The position numbers and the translations under genes were made by a program. Below are positions 1 to 9,458 of a stretch of DNA of 64,000 nucleotides, in pieces; position 1 is the first letter of the stretch; every line of letters starts with the position of its first letter. The stretch covers positions 124,001-188,000 of the forward strand of contig JAGQYI010000010.1 of NCBI GenBank assembly GCA_020436165.1, read 5' to 3'. This DNA is from Cyclobacteriaceae bacterium (lineage in GTDB: Bacteria > Bacteroidota > Bacteroidia > Cytophagales > Cyclobacteriaceae). The notes under the pieces are model-generated. The model saw only the letters and a list, made by a program, of their open reading frames with translations. It had not been told where the DNA came from and did no database searches.

Positions 1-651
1 GATAATGTTTTGATTGTGGCGATTTCTTCTGACAGAGGTTTATGCGGACCGTTTAACAGCAATGTTTTCAAAGCAACAAATGCAATTATTGCAGAAAAAT
101 ATGCGGAGGAATTCAAGGAAGGAAGAGTTACTATTTTACCAATTGGTAAGAAATCTTTGGATTACTTCAGAAAACGTAAATACAACATTCACCCAGATTA
201 TTCGGAGCTTCTTTTAAATCTGAATTTCGATGAAGCAAAAAAAGCAGCTGAATTTATCATGAAAGCTTTTGAGGACAAAAAGTTTGATGTGGTAGAAGTT
301 GTATACAATGAGTTTAAGAATGTTGCTACACAAATAATTTGTACAGAGCAGTTTCTGCCTATTAGCCAGGAGGAAGAGGAAGCAATTGATGCCCATGATT
401 ATATTTATCAGCCAAGTCAGAAAACTTTGGTTGAGCACCTGATTCCAACCTCTTTGAAAATACAGCTTTATAAGGCGTTACTGGAATCGTTTGCCTCTGA
501 GCATGGTGCACGTATGACTGCAATGGATAAAGCAACGGAAAATGCCGGAGAGCTTCTGAAAGATCTCAAACTTACCTATAACCAGACACGCCAGGCAGCT
601 ATCACAAATGAAATTCTGGAGATTGTTGCAGGTGCTGAAGCATTGGGGTAG
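1..651 (+). CDS. atpG: ATP synthase F1 gamma subunit, 3' part (cut by window edge)
   Basis: The reading frame is open from base 1 (Asp-Asn-Val precede the first possible start), so the N-terminal coiled-coil arm lies outside the window. The visible start has the conserved ISSDRGLCGPFNSN stretch of F1 gamma subunits. The C-terminal arm ends with ARMTAMDKATENAGELL and an NEILEIVAGAEAL tail, the usual end of the family. Gamma is the rotating shaft of the cytoplasmic F1 sector that couples proton flow through Fo to ATP synthesis. The usual downstream partners atpD/atpC do not follow, so gamma is probably last in its ATP synthase operon here, as is often the case in Bacteroidetes. Confidence 0.95.
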   Translation, partial: DNVLIVAISSDRGLCGPFNSNVFKATNAIIAEKYAEEFKEGRVTILPIGKKSLDYFRKRKYNIHPDYSELLLNLNFDEAKKAAEFIMKAFEDKKFDVVEVVYNEFKNVATQIICTEQFLPISQEEEEAIDAHDYIYQPSQKTLVEHLIPTSLKIQLYKALLESFASEHGARMTAMDKATENAGELLKDLKLTYNQTRQAAITNEILEIVAGAEALG

Positions 652-703
652 GAATGAATTTTTCTTAAAAACCTGAGCTTTTACAGTTTAAAGGTTCTTA
701 ACC

Positions 704-711
704 TACATTTG
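704..711 (+). promoter_or_regulatory. Possible -7 box (TACATTTG)
   Basis: An exact match to the Bacteroidetes -7 consensus TAnnTTTG lies after atpG. No TTG is seen at the right distance upstream. The predicted transcript start would almost coincide with the TTG start codon at 719, so either the mRNA is nearly leaderless or the match is chance. Confidence 0.35.
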
Positions 712-718
712 CTTTACT

Positions 719-1543
719 TTGACAAAGCAATTCAGATTTTTTAATACTCTAAATTTTGATACCGCGCTGGGGGCTGTTGCCATTGCTTCGTTTGTAAGTT
801 TTGTAAGCGGTCACCCTGTTGTATGGTCAAGTTATGTTGCCTTGCTATTAAGCGTATTGGCTATTTATAATTTTGACCATTTGATTGATGCTCTTATGCT
901 AAAGGAAGATGCTCTTACCTTTAGGCATTCATTTTATCAGCGTCATTTCATAGCGCTTATTTATTGGCAACTATTTCTTGTAATTTCAGGTGCAGTTATG
1001 GTAATGTTTCTCCCTGCTCAGGTTTTGCTTGCTGGTATCGGAATGATTTTTCTCATGAGCATTTATTTCTGGCTTATTTTAAAAGCCTTAAAGAATAATC
1101 TAATATATCGTGAAATATTTGTTGCCCTGGGCTACACAATGGCTGTTTCAATTGTTCCCGTATTTTCAACCAGTATTTTTACCCCCAGGCTTTTTGGAGT
1201 AGTCACAATTATTTTCCTTATTGCTTTAAGCAATCTTTGGGTATTTGCGATCTATGAATTGGAAATTGATAATACCGAACATCGTCATTCAATTGCAAAA
1301 TCAATTAGTAAAAGGGGATTCCGGAATTTAACAAGAGTTCTAATCTTTGTTACGGTGGCTTTAATTGGTGTTTTTTCATTTTATTTTTCTTTTTGGTTTG
1401 CGGGGGGGCTTTTATTGATTGTAGAACTTACCTATTTGGTACTTCTTGAAGGAAAGAACAAGCTAATTAAAAAGGAATATTATCGTTTAATTGGTGAGGG
1501 TATTTTAATCCTGCCAGGCTTGGCTGCTTTGATTAATGTTTGA
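719..1543 (+). CDS. Polytopic membrane protein, UbiA-prenyltransferase-like
   Basis: 274 residues with about eight hydrophobic segments. An acidic and histidine-rich cytoplasmic loop near residues 50-75 (YNFDHLIDA, then RHSFYQRH) sits where UbiA-type prenyltransferases carry their first Asp-rich motif. A second polar loop near 180-195 (YELEIDNTEHRHS) resembles the second. The canonical NDxxDxxxD is not exact, so the enzyme class is inference. The start is TTG at 719, because no ATG occurs in frame before residue 60. The 3' end overlaps the downstream methyltransferase by 8 bp, so the two are probably translated together and may act on the same lipid or quinone-like substrate. It could also be a non-catalytic membrane protein. 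Confidence 0.5.
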   Translation: MTKQFRFFNTLNFDTALGAVAIASFVSFVSGHPVVWSSYVALLLSVLAIYNFDHLIDALMLKEDALTFRHSFYQRHFIALIYWQLFLVISGAVMVMFLPAQVLLAGIGMIFLMSIYFWLILKALKNNLIYREIFVALGYTMAVSIVPVFSTSIFTPRLFGVVTIIFLIALSNLWVFAIYELEIDNTEHRHSIAKSISKRGFRNLTRVLIFVTVALIGVFSFYFSFWFAGGLLLIVELTYLVLLEGKNKLIKKEYYRLIGEGILILPGLAALINV

Positions 1544-2147
1544 CTTTAACAAAATATACTGGTTCTATGATTTTCTTGCCCGGATGGTTTATGGCAATAC
1601 CCTTGAAAAGGCTAAACACTCTCTTATTTTCACTATTCAACCAAATACCAGGGTTTTAATTGTAGGAGGAGGTACGGGCGCAACGTTAGAATACCTTAAT
1701 ACTCATTGCACGGGAATTCATGTAGACTATGTAGAACCTTCTTCAGGTATGTTGAAAAAGGCCACAAAAAGGAGTATAAATGATTTAGAAATAAGTTTTT
1801 ATAATTTACCTATTGAACAATTCTCGGGTTTGGGTTATGATGCAGTTATCACAGAATTTTTCTTCGATATGTTTGAAGAACCACAATTGGAAAACAATTT
1901 ACGACACATAAAGAAGATGCTTCATAAGGATGGTATTTGGTTGGATACAGATTTTCGGAAAACCTCAAATAGGTTTCATAAACTTCTCACCAAAATGATG
2001 ATTGTTTTCTTTAGGGCAACGGTGGGAATGAAGATGAAACATCTCTTAGAAACGTTACCGGTCTTTTCAAGAAACGGGCTTAAATTAAAAGAGGAGGTAA
2101 GTTTTAAAAATGGGTTTGTTACAAGTCGGCTACTTTACTTCGCTTAA
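1536..2147 (+). CDS. Class I SAM-dependent methyltransferase
   Basis: 203 residues. Residues about 38-52 (RVLIVGGGTGATLEYL) are the glycine-rich SAM-binding motif I. An acidic residue follows the next strand (VDYVEPSSGML), and ITEFFFDMF occupies the post-II/motif III position. This is the usual Rossmann methyltransferase layout with a short C-terminal cap. The substrate cannot be read from the sequence. It overlaps the preceding membrane protein by 8 bp, suggesting a two-gene operon that modifies a membrane-associated compound. Its last 29 bases overlap the convergent gene on the opposite strand. Confidence 0.8.
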   Translation: MFDFNKIYWFYDFLARMVYGNTLEKAKHSLIFTIQPNTRVLIVGGGTGATLEYLNTHCTGIHVDYVEPSSGMLKKATKRSINDLEISFYNLPIEQFSGLGYDAVITEFFFDMFEEPQLENNLRHIKKMLHKDGIWLDTDFRKTSNRFHKLLTKMMIVFFRATVGMKMKHLLETLPVFSRNGLKLKEEVSFKNGFVTSRLLYFA

Positions 2148-3546
2148 TCTCTTTAGCGGATTGGAGCATTTTTAAATAAGTAGCTTTATGTTTTTGTTCC
2201 TTCTCAAACTTTGCTAATTCATTGTTTAATTCTTTAACAGTTTGCTTCTGTTTTTTGTGAAGGGCGTTTAATGCCATTTGATTTTGTGCCGAAATGCCTT
2301 GGGGAATTGGTCCCTTAAACCCAAACTGATTCAAGATCATACTGTAGGCTTTTTCTAGTCTGTAGAGAGGTAAAAGCAGGGGGTTAACAAATTCCATTTT
2401 TTTTGCTGAAAGAATGATGGAAGATGTAGCAGCAGTTAAAATGCGTTTATCATAAAGTGTTTTTGTATTGTACCATTCTCCAACAATCAATAATTTAGGG
2501 TCATACTCAAGTTCATAGGGCTCCTTAATTAACTTATCGGAACCAATCCTTATGGTTAAGGTATTACTCAATTTTTTTTCGGTCCCAAGCTTTAAATTGT
2601 ACTGCTTGTAAACGTCATTCAACATTTCCCAATCATAGAGATAATTCCAGGTATCCAGGTCTAACTGGTAATCGTATTTATATTTTCCACTCTCACTCAT
2701 TTTGTAAAGAGCATCAGCTGCCAGTACCGGAAGCTGGGGTTTGTCAATTACTTCAGGAAGATCGGCCCTAATTCTAAGTACCATACCATTAGGAGCATAG
2801 TTGTCTAAAAAGGTTTCGAGGGTAACCGACTGTAGGCCCAGGTACTTATCTATGTAGGTTAAATATCCTTTGCCATCTGTAATGTATACGCTTCCCAGGT
2901 GATCGTAAGCATTGGGCATATCTCTCCTGAAGCTTAAACAAAGTCCGTTTTCTTTAGCAAGATTAAAAGCAACAATATCCCCTGATTGAAAAAGGATATT
3001 TTTGGTTTCAATCGATGGGAATTCACTTTCGGAAGTGGGCATGGACCATGAAACAGAAACTGAATTTGACTGAACCAATGCAGATTCGAAAGCCAGCCTG
3101 CTTTCCACAAGTAACTGATATAACCTGTTGCCATCAGTTTTTGCAGAAGTGTTCCAGAACCTGCTTTGATATTTAAGCAGTTTTCGCCATCTGGAAATAT
3201 CCAGTTCAAATTCATTGATCTTATTTGGTACCAATGAAGCAAGAGCCGATAATTTATTTATCTGGTAACTAATACTATCAAGAATGGGGCTATCCGGTTC
3301 CGTTAGTTCAAGCTCCATCTCGTCCAGATAATTGTTCAAATAAGTTCTGTGCAAATCGTAATAGTAGGATCTAGCAGCACTGTTTATGATTCTATACTTA
3401 ACCAAATTTTGCGCATAAATACCCCACCAGGCTGAGGTAGCAGAATAGCCATCTGATTCCTTAATTGGGAAGGGTTCTTTAGGATCAGGAATTGCCATCA
3501 AACCATAAATAATGATAGCAATTGCTATTTTGTAAAATAGTTTCAT
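2119..3546 (-). CDS. YiiX/permuted-papain-like protein lacking the catalytic Cys
   Basis: 475 residues. An N-terminal hydrophobic segment (residues 4-19) acts as signal or anchor, so the protein is probably periplasmic. Residues 60-165 are mostly helical. Residues 188-320 follow the order of YiiX/NlpC-P60 permuted cysteine peptidases: SGDIVAF, then DHLGSVYI (His216), a middle strand, and LYDWEML near 303-309. The family normally has YCSE at the last position, but here Asp305 replaces the nucleophilic Cys, so peptidase or amidase activity is unlikely. The C-terminal region (400-475) is charged, helical and probably coiled-coil. Assignment to this fold is inference from motif order. It is convergent with the methyltransferase and overlaps it by 29 bp. 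Confidence 0.5.
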   Translation of the reverse strand: MKLFYKIAIAIIIYGLMAIPDPKEPFPIKESDGYSATSAWWGIYAQNLVKYRIINSAARSYYYDLHRTYLNNYLDEMELELTEPDSPILDSISYQINKLSALASLVPNKINEFELDISRWRKLLKYQSRFWNTSAKTDGNRLYQLLVESRLAFESALVQSNSVSVSWSMPTSESEFPSIETKNILFQSGDIVAFNLAKENGLCLSFRRDMPNAYDHLGSVYITDGKGYLTYIDKYLGLQSVTLETFLDNYAPNGMVLRIRADLPEVIDKPQLPVLAADALYKMSESGKYKYDYQLDLDTWNYLYDWEMLNDVYKQYNLKLGTEKKLSNTLTIRIGSDKLIKEPYELEYDPKLLIVGEWYNTKTLYDKRILTAATSSIILSAKKMEFVNPLLLPLYRLEKAYSMILNQFGFKGPIPQGISAQNQMALNALHKKQKQTVKELNNELAKFEKEQKHKATYLKMLQSAKEIKRSKVADL

Positions 3547-3775
3547 CTACGCTTTGGCTGGATTGAAAGATACAAAATTGTTTTATCTGGAACAATCGAA
3601 AAACAGTAATACTAGGAGTTGAATGGCTAAACTATAAAAGGTTTATTTGTTTTATTTAATAAGCGTTGGTCTGCAAAGCCGGGAAAAGATCAACAATCCT
3701 TTGTTACATTTTTTAAATGATTAAAATCTTAGTATTATCGAGATAAATAAACTCTCTTGGCATTTAAGGTTTTTC

Positions 3776-5986
3776 ATGAAAACAAAAGTTAGGACAACAA
3801 ATTCTATTGGGGCCGACATTTTTTTTAATCAACCAACTAGTGTTATTGCATTTGATCCTGACTTAAAGGTAATTACCTGCAATAAGTCTTTTGGAGTAAG
3901 AGCAGGGGTAAACCCGTTGGAAACAGAAGGGCTGAATGTCCTTTCTTTTATTGGAAATGAACCACAGGTAAAGGAGCTTGTTGACAAGGCACTTGGAGGG
4001 AAAATATGCTCCGGCCTGATTTGGGTAAATGGCAAAAGGGTAGAAGCTGATTTTGGCCCACTGATAGCTGAAGAAGGTTTAATTGGAGTAAGCGTGACAC
4101 TAGGTCAGGAGGTTACGGGCAGTCATAAGCTAAATTATTTGTCTAAAAGTGGATTTAAATCTGTAATAGAACAAGCTCCGGTAACCATCATGATATTTAA
4201 AAGTGATGGTTCTGTTTTTTATACCAATCAGCATTACAAAGAACTATGGGGATTAACGGAAAGAGAACTTTACCTTATTCATGAGTATTATAACATTTTT
4301 GAAGATCCTCAATTAACCAATCAGTCAATAGGCTCTTACATAAAAAAAGCTTTCGAAGGCAATAATGTGGAACTTCCTGTAATACAGTATAAAATGGATT
4401 ACTCCGGCCTGGGAAGAAAGAATGCCCTCTCTAAAGAAAATTGGCTAATGGGGTATTTCTACTCTTTGCAACACCCTGAGTTTGATGATGGACTTACTGC
4501 CTTGATCTTTGTTGATATAACAAGAGAAATAGATGCCGAGAGGGCGTTTAAAAAGAGCCAGGAGAGATTGGAAATGGCTCTGGAAGGAGGAGAACTTGGC
4601 ACCTGGGACTGGGATTTGGAGAGTGATGCGATTGTTTATAATTCTCAGTGGGCAAAAATGCTTGGATACGACCTCGATGAAATGGATGTGCTTTCATGGG
4701 AAAAACTGGTACACCCTGATGATGTTTCCTGGGTTAAAGAGCGACTGAATAACCACATAGCCGGGTATAGCAATTCTTATGAAGCAGAATATAGAATTCA
4801 AAATAAGCTCGGAGAGTGGAAGTGGGTTTTGGATAGGGGTAAAGTTGTTGAATTTACTGACGAAGGCACAGCTAAACGGTTTTCAGGCACGCACCTGGAT
4901 ATTACCAATCAAAAAGAAATAGAATTACAAACCTTAAAAGCTGAACAATTGCTCAGTCAGTTGTTTGAGAATGCACCAATGGGCATTGTTATGCTTGGTT
5001 TTGATGATGAAATTCTTAAAGTGAACAAGGGGTTTGAAAAGATTTTTGGGTACGGTCAGGAAGAGATACTAGGTAAGTATATAAATGATGTGATTGTACC
5101 ACCTGAGCGTATGAAGGAAGGACAAAAGTTGAGCAAGGATTCTGCAAAGGGGAAAATCGTTTATTTTGAGACGGAACGTTTAAATAAAAATAGAGAGCCT
5201 GTAGCTGTAATGATTTATACACTGCCTGTAATGTACAATGGGCAGCGTTTGGGTGTATACGGTATTTATGTAGACATTAGAAAGAGGATGAAGGTGGAGG
5301 AAGAATTAAAAGTACGAAACCTTGAACTCGATAACTTTGTGTACAAAGTATCACACGATTTACGAGCACCCCTTGCCTCAATACTCGGCTTGATCAACCT
5401 TATTAAGCTTGAAGGTGGTATGGACCAAAATTTGGACTATTTGGATCTAATGGAAAATCAGGTACATAAACTTGATCATTTTATCCATGATGTGTTGAGC
5501 CACTCCAAGAATTTGAAAATGTCTGTGATAACATCTACAATTGATTTTGAGGATATTATTACAAAGTGTATTACAGATTTGAGCTACCTTCAAAATTCAG
5601 AAAGAGTGAAGAAGACAATTTCTGTCGAGCTCTCAGATTTTAAAAGCGATAAGTGGAGAATTAACGAAATATTCCGAAATCTGATCGCAAATACGATTAA
5701 GTATCAGGACCTTAACAAAAAGGAAAGCTTTATGGACATAATCATTAGAGCCAATAAAGAGGAATGCCTGATAACGATAAAAGACAATGGAATTGGTATA
5801 AAAAAGGAAAGCCTGCCGCATATTTTTGAAATGTTCTATCGTGCAACAGTTAGTTCCAATGGGTCTGGAATAGGTTTATACATTGTAAAAAATGCCATTG
5901 ATAAGTTGAATGGAAAGATTGAGATTGAAAGCAATTTTGGGGAAGGAACAACCTTTAACATTTGGCTTCCTGCACTTGAAGCATAA
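3776..5986 (+). CDS. Multi-PAS sensor histidine kinase
   Basis: 736 residues with no clear transmembrane segment, so probably a cytoplasmic sensor. Four PAS-like units are visible: about 15-105, 125-250, 262-385 (with a typical PAC end, FSGTHLDITNQKE) and 395-510. They are followed by a dimerisation/H-box YKVSHDLRAPLASILGL with the phospho-acceptor His527. A HATPase domain carries the N box (FRNLIANTIKY), G1 (DNGIGI), F (FEMFY) and G2 (GSGIGLYIVK). No receiver domain or response regulator is adjacent, so it is an orphan kinase and its signal and partner are unknown. Start is ATG at 3776. A 229-bp spacer with no obvious promoter box separates it from the divergent upstream gene. Confidence 0.93.
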   Translation: MKTKVRTTNSIGADIFFNQPTSVIAFDPDLKVITCNKSFGVRAGVNPLETEGLNVLSFIGNEPQVKELVDKALGGKICSGLIWVNGKRVEADFGPLIAEEGLIGVSVTLGQEVTGSHKLNYLSKSGFKSVIEQAPVTIMIFKSDGSVFYTNQHYKELWGLTERELYLIHEYYNIFEDPQLTNQSIGSYIKKAFEGNNVELPVIQYKMDYSGLGRKNALSKENWLMGYFYSLQHPEFDDGLTALIFVDITREIDAERAFKKSQERLEMALEGGELGTWDWDLESDAIVYNSQWAKMLGYDLDEMDVLSWEKLVHPDDVSWVKERLNNHIAGYSNSYEAEYRIQNKLGEWKWVLDRGKVVEFTDEGTAKRFSGTHLDITNQKEIELQTLKAEQLLSQLFENAPMGIVMLGFDDEILKVNKGFEKIFGYGQEEILGKYINDVIVPPERMKEGQKLSKDSAKGKIVYFETERLNKNREPVAVMIYTLPVMYNGQRLGVYGIYVDIRKRMKVEEELKVRNLELDNFVYKVSHDLRAPLASILGLINLIKLEGGMDQNLDYLDLMENQVHKLDHFIHDVLSHSKNLKMSVITSTIDFEDIITKCITDLSYLQNSERVKKTISVELSDFKSDKWRINEIFRNLIANTIKYQDLNKKESFMDIIIRANKEECLITIKDNGIGIKKESLPHIFEMFYRATVSSNGSGIGLYIVKNAIDKLNGKIEIESNFGEGTTFNIWLPALEA

Positions 5987-6041
5987 ATATTCTTTGAATT
6001 TGTACCTGTAAGTCTTTTTCTTTGTTGGCAACTGCAATGCT

Positions 6042-6614
6042 ATGCCACAAAAGGGTAAGTACAATTTTCTTTTCCGCAATTTACTTAAAGGCCTTGGGTG
6101 GCTTTTAGCACTTATCCTTCTTTTCATATACGCAAAGAATAATCTTGATATAAGCTCGAATGAAGCTTTACTCCATTATGGAAACCGACCACTAATGGTG
6201 TTTGGAATTTATGTAATATCAGAGGTGGTAATGGGCATAATTCCACCGGAGTTTTTTATGATATGGTCCTTAGAGTTGGCGCAATATCGAAATTATGTGG
6301 TAGATGTTACTTTATTGGCGGTTATATCTTATGCGGCTGGTACATTGACCTATTTTTTTGGAAGGTACTTCAACAGCACTGTTATTTACAGGTATTTACG
6401 AAAGAAATACCTCCGGAGATATGAAAGGCTCTTCAATGAATATGGGGGTTTTTTGTTGTTTGTGGCTGCTATAACTCCTGTGCCGTACTCCGCCATTTGT
6501 ATGCTTGTGGGCTCGGTTAGGTATCCTATGCGAAAATTCTTTTTAATAACCCTTTCCAGGCTTTTAAGGTTTGCCGTTTATGGGTATCTCGTTTGGCAGG
6601 CAAGTTTATTCTAG
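6042..6614 (+). CDS. VTT/DedA-like membrane protein (YqaA type)
   Basis: 190 residues with five or so membrane segments. The central part (about 95-125, YAAGTLTYFFGRYFN) and the re-entrant segment near 145-165 (ITPVPYSAICMLVGSVRYP) match the VTT/SNARE-associated family, whose members include DedA-type lipid or small-molecule transporters. The Pro in the re-entrant loop and the following basic stretch RKFFLITLSRLLR are family hallmarks. Its substrate is unknown. The last 9 bases overlap the convergent cysteine desulfurase gene. Confidence 0.75.
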   Translation: MPQKGKYNFLFRNLLKGLGWLLALILLFIYAKNNLDISSNEALLHYGNRPLMVFGIYVISEVVMGIIPPEFFMIWSLELAQYRNYVVDVTLLAVISYAAGTLTYFFGRYFNSTVIYRYLRKKYLRRYERLFNEYGGFLLFVAAITPVPYSAICMLVGSVRYPMRKFFLITLSRLLRFAVYGYLVWQASLF

Positions 6615-7751
6615 CAAATCCCTATAAACTTTGGCAATAGCTTTTGCTGCATAATCAATTTCTTCAGTAGTGTTCATTTTACTGAACGAAATTCTTATGT
6701 TGTTGAAATTATTCTCAGATTGTCCCATGGCTCTTAGTACGTGCGAGCCTTCAGAGGCTCCACTTGAACATGCGCTTCCTTCTGAAACGGCAATTTTCAT
6801 GAGGTCCAGATTAAAAAGAAGAGTATTGTCATATGGCCCTGGTAATTGCACATTCAAAATATTGTACATACAACCGTCTGATTGCCCGGATAAACCATTG
6901 TATTGAACAGATGGAATCTGGCTATTCAATTGTTCAATCATTCTATTCTTAAGGCCTGCAATAAGCGCTTTCTGGTCATCCATCGTGTTACGCGCTACTT
7001 CAAACGCTTTGGCCATGCCAATAATTCCAAGGATGTTTTCAGTGCCACCACGTAAGCCTCTTTCCTGTGCCCCACCATGAAAGTAAGGTCGGAGCTTACC
7101 GGCCTTGTTCTTAATGTATAAAAATCCACTACCCTTGGGACCGTGAATTTTGTGTGCAGATGCTGAAGCAAAATCGATGGGTAATGCATTCAAGCTTATG
7201 GGATAATGACCCAATGTTTGAACCATATCGGTATGAAACAAAGCATTATTAGAGAGGCATAAGTCTCCCACCTTTTTAAGGTCTAAAAGGTTGCCGATTT
7301 CGTTGTTGCCGTGCATTAGGGAAACAAGTGTTTTTTTACCGGCCTTGAGCCCCTTCTCAAGCTCTTCTAAATCACAATTGCCCTTTTCATCCACACTTAA
7401 ATAATGGATTTTTACTTTCGTATTTTTTGAGATCCATTCTAAGGAGTCCAAAACTGAATGATGCTCAATCGGGGAAGAAATAATTCGATTGAGTTCACCA
7501 GCTAAACTCAATGATTTAAGTATAAAATTATTAGCTTCTGTTCCTCCTGAGGTAAAGATTATCTCTTTTTCTGCGGCCCCAACTATTGAGGCTATTTTTT
7601 TTCTGGCTTTTTCGAGTTCAACCCGTGTTTCTCTACCCTTAAAGTGAGTGGAGGAGGGATTCCCATAGAAACGCTCCATAAAGCCACTCATTTCAGAAAT
7701 CACTTCCGGATCCAGTGGGGTTGTGGCAGCGTTATCTAAATAGACATCCAT
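6606..7751 (-). CDS. Cysteine desulfurase (NifS/IscS family)
   Basis: 381 residues. A PLP-dependent aminotransferase class V enzyme that removes sulfur from cysteine for Fe-S clusters, tRNA thiolation or other acceptors. Visible motifs are the N-terminal YLDNAATTPLDPEV, ASAHKIHGPKGSGF with PLP-Lys201, and the mobile loop SEGSACSSGASEGSHVL with active Cys328. The length and NifS-like loop fit the NifS/IscS group rather than SufS. No iscU or sufU neighbour is present, so its acceptor is not indicated. It starts 1 base after the glmM stop, so it is probably co-transcribed with glmM from the promoter at 9160-9167. Confidence 0.92.
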   Translation of the reverse strand: MDVYLDNAATTPLDPEVISEMSGFMERFYGNPSSTHFKGRETRVELEKARKKIASIVGAAEKEIIFTSGGTEANNFILKSLSLAGELNRIISSPIEHHSVLDSLEWISKNTKVKIHYLSVDEKGNCDLEELEKGLKAGKKTLVSLMHGNNEIGNLLDLKKVGDLCLSNNALFHTDMVQTLGHYPISLNALPIDFASASAHKIHGPKGSGFLYIKNKAGKLRPYFHGGAQERGLRGGTENILGIIGMAKAFEVARNTMDDQKALIAGLKNRMIEQLNSQIPSVQYNGLSGQSDGCMYNILNVQLPGPYDNTLLFNLDLMKIAVSEGSACSSGASEGSHVLRAMGQSENNFNNIRISFSKMNTTEEIDYAAKAIAKVYRDLLE

Positions 7752-7752
7752 A

Positions 7753-9138
7753 TTATGTCTGAATTAGTTCATGGATATCTTGTATAAGCTTATTCGCAAG
7801 GTTGTCAGCAGTGGTTTCAGATTCTGCTTCTGCATAGATTCTGATAATAGGTTCCGTATTCGATTTTCTCAAATGCACCCATTCTTTTTCGAACTCAATT
7901 TTTACCCCATCAATTGTATTTACAGGGTTCGATTTATACTTATTTTCAATTTCACTAAGAATTTTATCTACATCAACTGTAGGTTGAAGCTCAATCTTAT
8001 TCTTTGAAATGTGATACACCGGATAGCTTGCTTTTAATTGAGCGCAACTTTTCCCTTTCTTGGCAAGGTGGGTAAGAAATAATGCAATTCCAACCAGCGC
8101 ATCTCTACCATAGTGCAATTCAGGGTATATAACGCCTCCATTACCCTCTCCACCAATAACAGCGTTACTGGATTTCATTTGTTCAACAACGTTAACTTCA
8201 CCAACAGCTGAAGCAAAGTATTGGCCCCCATGTTTTTCGGTTACATCTCTAAGTGCACGGGTTGACGAAAGGTTAGAAACAGTATTTCCGGGAGTATTAC
8301 TAAGTATATAATCCGCAATAGAAACAAGTGTGTATTCTTCGCCAAACATTGAACCATCTTCAGAAATGAATGCTAGTCTGTCCACATCAGGATCTACAAC
8401 AATACCCAGATCGCACCTATTCTTCTCAACTTCATAACTTATGGTGGTAAGGTTTTCGGGAAGTGGCTCCGGATTGTGGGGAAAATTCCCATTGGTTTCA
8501 CAGAATAGCTCTAGTATATTTTCAACGCCCAGCGCCTTGAGAAGTTTTGGAACGGCTATTCCGCCTGATGAATTAACAGCATCAACTGCAATATGGAAAT
8601 TACGCTCTTTTATTGCTTTTATATCAACAAGAGGCAGCTTCAATATCTTTTCAATATGGTAATCGAGATAACTATCCAAATGAGTGATTTTGCCCAGCTT
8701 GTGCACTTTAGCAAACTCAACTGATTCCGATTCTGCGATTTCGAGTATTTCAGCGCCATCATTTCCAGATACGAACTCTCCTTTTGCATTCAATAATTTT
8801 AAAGCGTTCCACTCTACCGGATTGTGGCTGGCTGTAATAATAATACCACCACAAGCATTTTCATTGGGTACTGCTATCTCAACTGTGGGGGTTGTAGACA
8901 GGCCTATATCAATAATATCGATACCCATTCCTATTAACGTGGAACTAACAAGATTACTGACCATTTCACCCGATGGTCGGGCATCTCTTCCAATTACAAT
9001 TTTCCTGGAATCGTGGTGTTGAGTTGCCCATTTGCCAAATGCAGATGCAAATTTGACAATATCGATGGGTGTAAGGTTGTTTCCGGCAGGCCCTCCGATT
9101 GTGCCTCTTATTCCGGAGATGGATTTAATTAAAGTCAC
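7753..9138 (-). CDS. glmM: Phosphoglucosamine mutase (phosphohexomutase family)
   Basis: 461 residues. Converts glucosamine-6-phosphate to glucosamine-1-phosphate for UDP-GlcNAc and peptidoglycan synthesis. The catalytic loop TASHNP carries phospho-Ser104. The metal-binding loop DPDVDR spans 249-254. The sugar loop GEGNGGV and C-terminal phosphate loop RKSNTEPIIRIYAE are intact. The start is GTG at 9138, 16-20 nt downstream of the predicted transcription start. Sequence alone does not fully exclude phosphomannomutase or phosphoglucomutase specificity, but length and N-terminus (IKSISGIRGT) match Bacteroidetes GlmM-type enzymes. It heads an operon with the cysteine desulfurase. Confidence 0.88.
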   Translation of the reverse strand: MTLIKSISGIRGTIGGPAGNNLTPIDIVKFASAFGKWATQHHDSRKIVIGRDARPSGEMVSNLVSSTLIGMGIDIIDIGLSTTPTVEIAVPNENACGGIIITASHNPVEWNALKLLNAKGEFVSGNDGAEILEIAESESVEFAKVHKLGKITHLDSYLDYHIEKILKLPLVDIKAIKERNFHIAVDAVNSSGGIAVPKLLKALGVENILELFCETNGNFPHNPEPLPENLTTISYEVEKNRCDLGIVVDPDVDRLAFISEDGSMFGEEYTLVSIADYILSNTPGNTVSNLSSTRALRDVTEKHGGQYFASAVGEVNVVEQMKSSNAVIGGEGNGGVIYPELHYGRDALVGIALFLTHLAKKGKSCAQLKASYPVYHISKNKIELQPTVDVDKILSEIENKYKSNPVNTIDGVKIEFEKEWVHLRKSNTEPIIRIYAEAESETTADNLANKLIQDIHELIQT

Positions 9139-9159
9139 GCTGTTATTTGCAATTATTTA

Positions 9160-9167
9160 CAAAGATA
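9160..9167 (-). promoter_or_regulatory. -7 promoter box for glmM
   Basis: On the minus strand this reads TATCTTTG, an exact TAnnTTTG. It lies 21 bases upstream of the GTG start of glmM. No TTG is found at the expected -33 distance. Confidence 0.6.
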
Positions 9168-9210
9168 GTGATATAAAATTATGAGATTACTATTTAAAAA
9201 GGTAGAAGCG

Positions 9211-9450
9211 CTAGGAACGAAAAGTAGATACTACATTATGCACAATATTTTCCTCTTTTTGGCACTGGCTGTTACCATCTTCATCAAAAGTACGTCCGCA
9301 ATAACCACACGGGGCGCCTGGCTCTTTGGCCAGGTATGGGTTCTGAGATGCACACGTTCCTTTAAACTTGCCATCCTTTTTCAATAAAACTCTAACAGAC
9401 ATCAAAAGAAAAAATATGCCTATAAAACCGATTACAATTAACGTGGTCAT
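9211..9450 (-). CDS. Small membrane protein with conserved-looking Cys cluster
   Basis: 79 residues from ATG at 9450. One membrane helix at residues 2-23 (TTLIVIGFIGIFFLLMSVRV) is followed by a soluble tail with four Cys: TCASQNPYL, then APCGYCG and SQC. The CxxC plus flanking Cys suggests a small metal or redox site facing the side opposite the N-terminus. A longer frame up to 9501 exists, but its extra codons overlap the divergent promoter, so the shorter start is preferred. It is divergent from mazG. I recognise this as the kind of short hypothetical seen in Cytophagales and can give no function. Confidence 0.6.
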   Translation of the reverse strand: MTTLIVIGFIGIFFLLMSVRVLLKKDGKFKGTCASQNPYLAKEPGAPCGYCGRTFDEDGNSQCQKEENIVHNVVSTFRS

Positions 9451-9458
9451 AATTTGAA

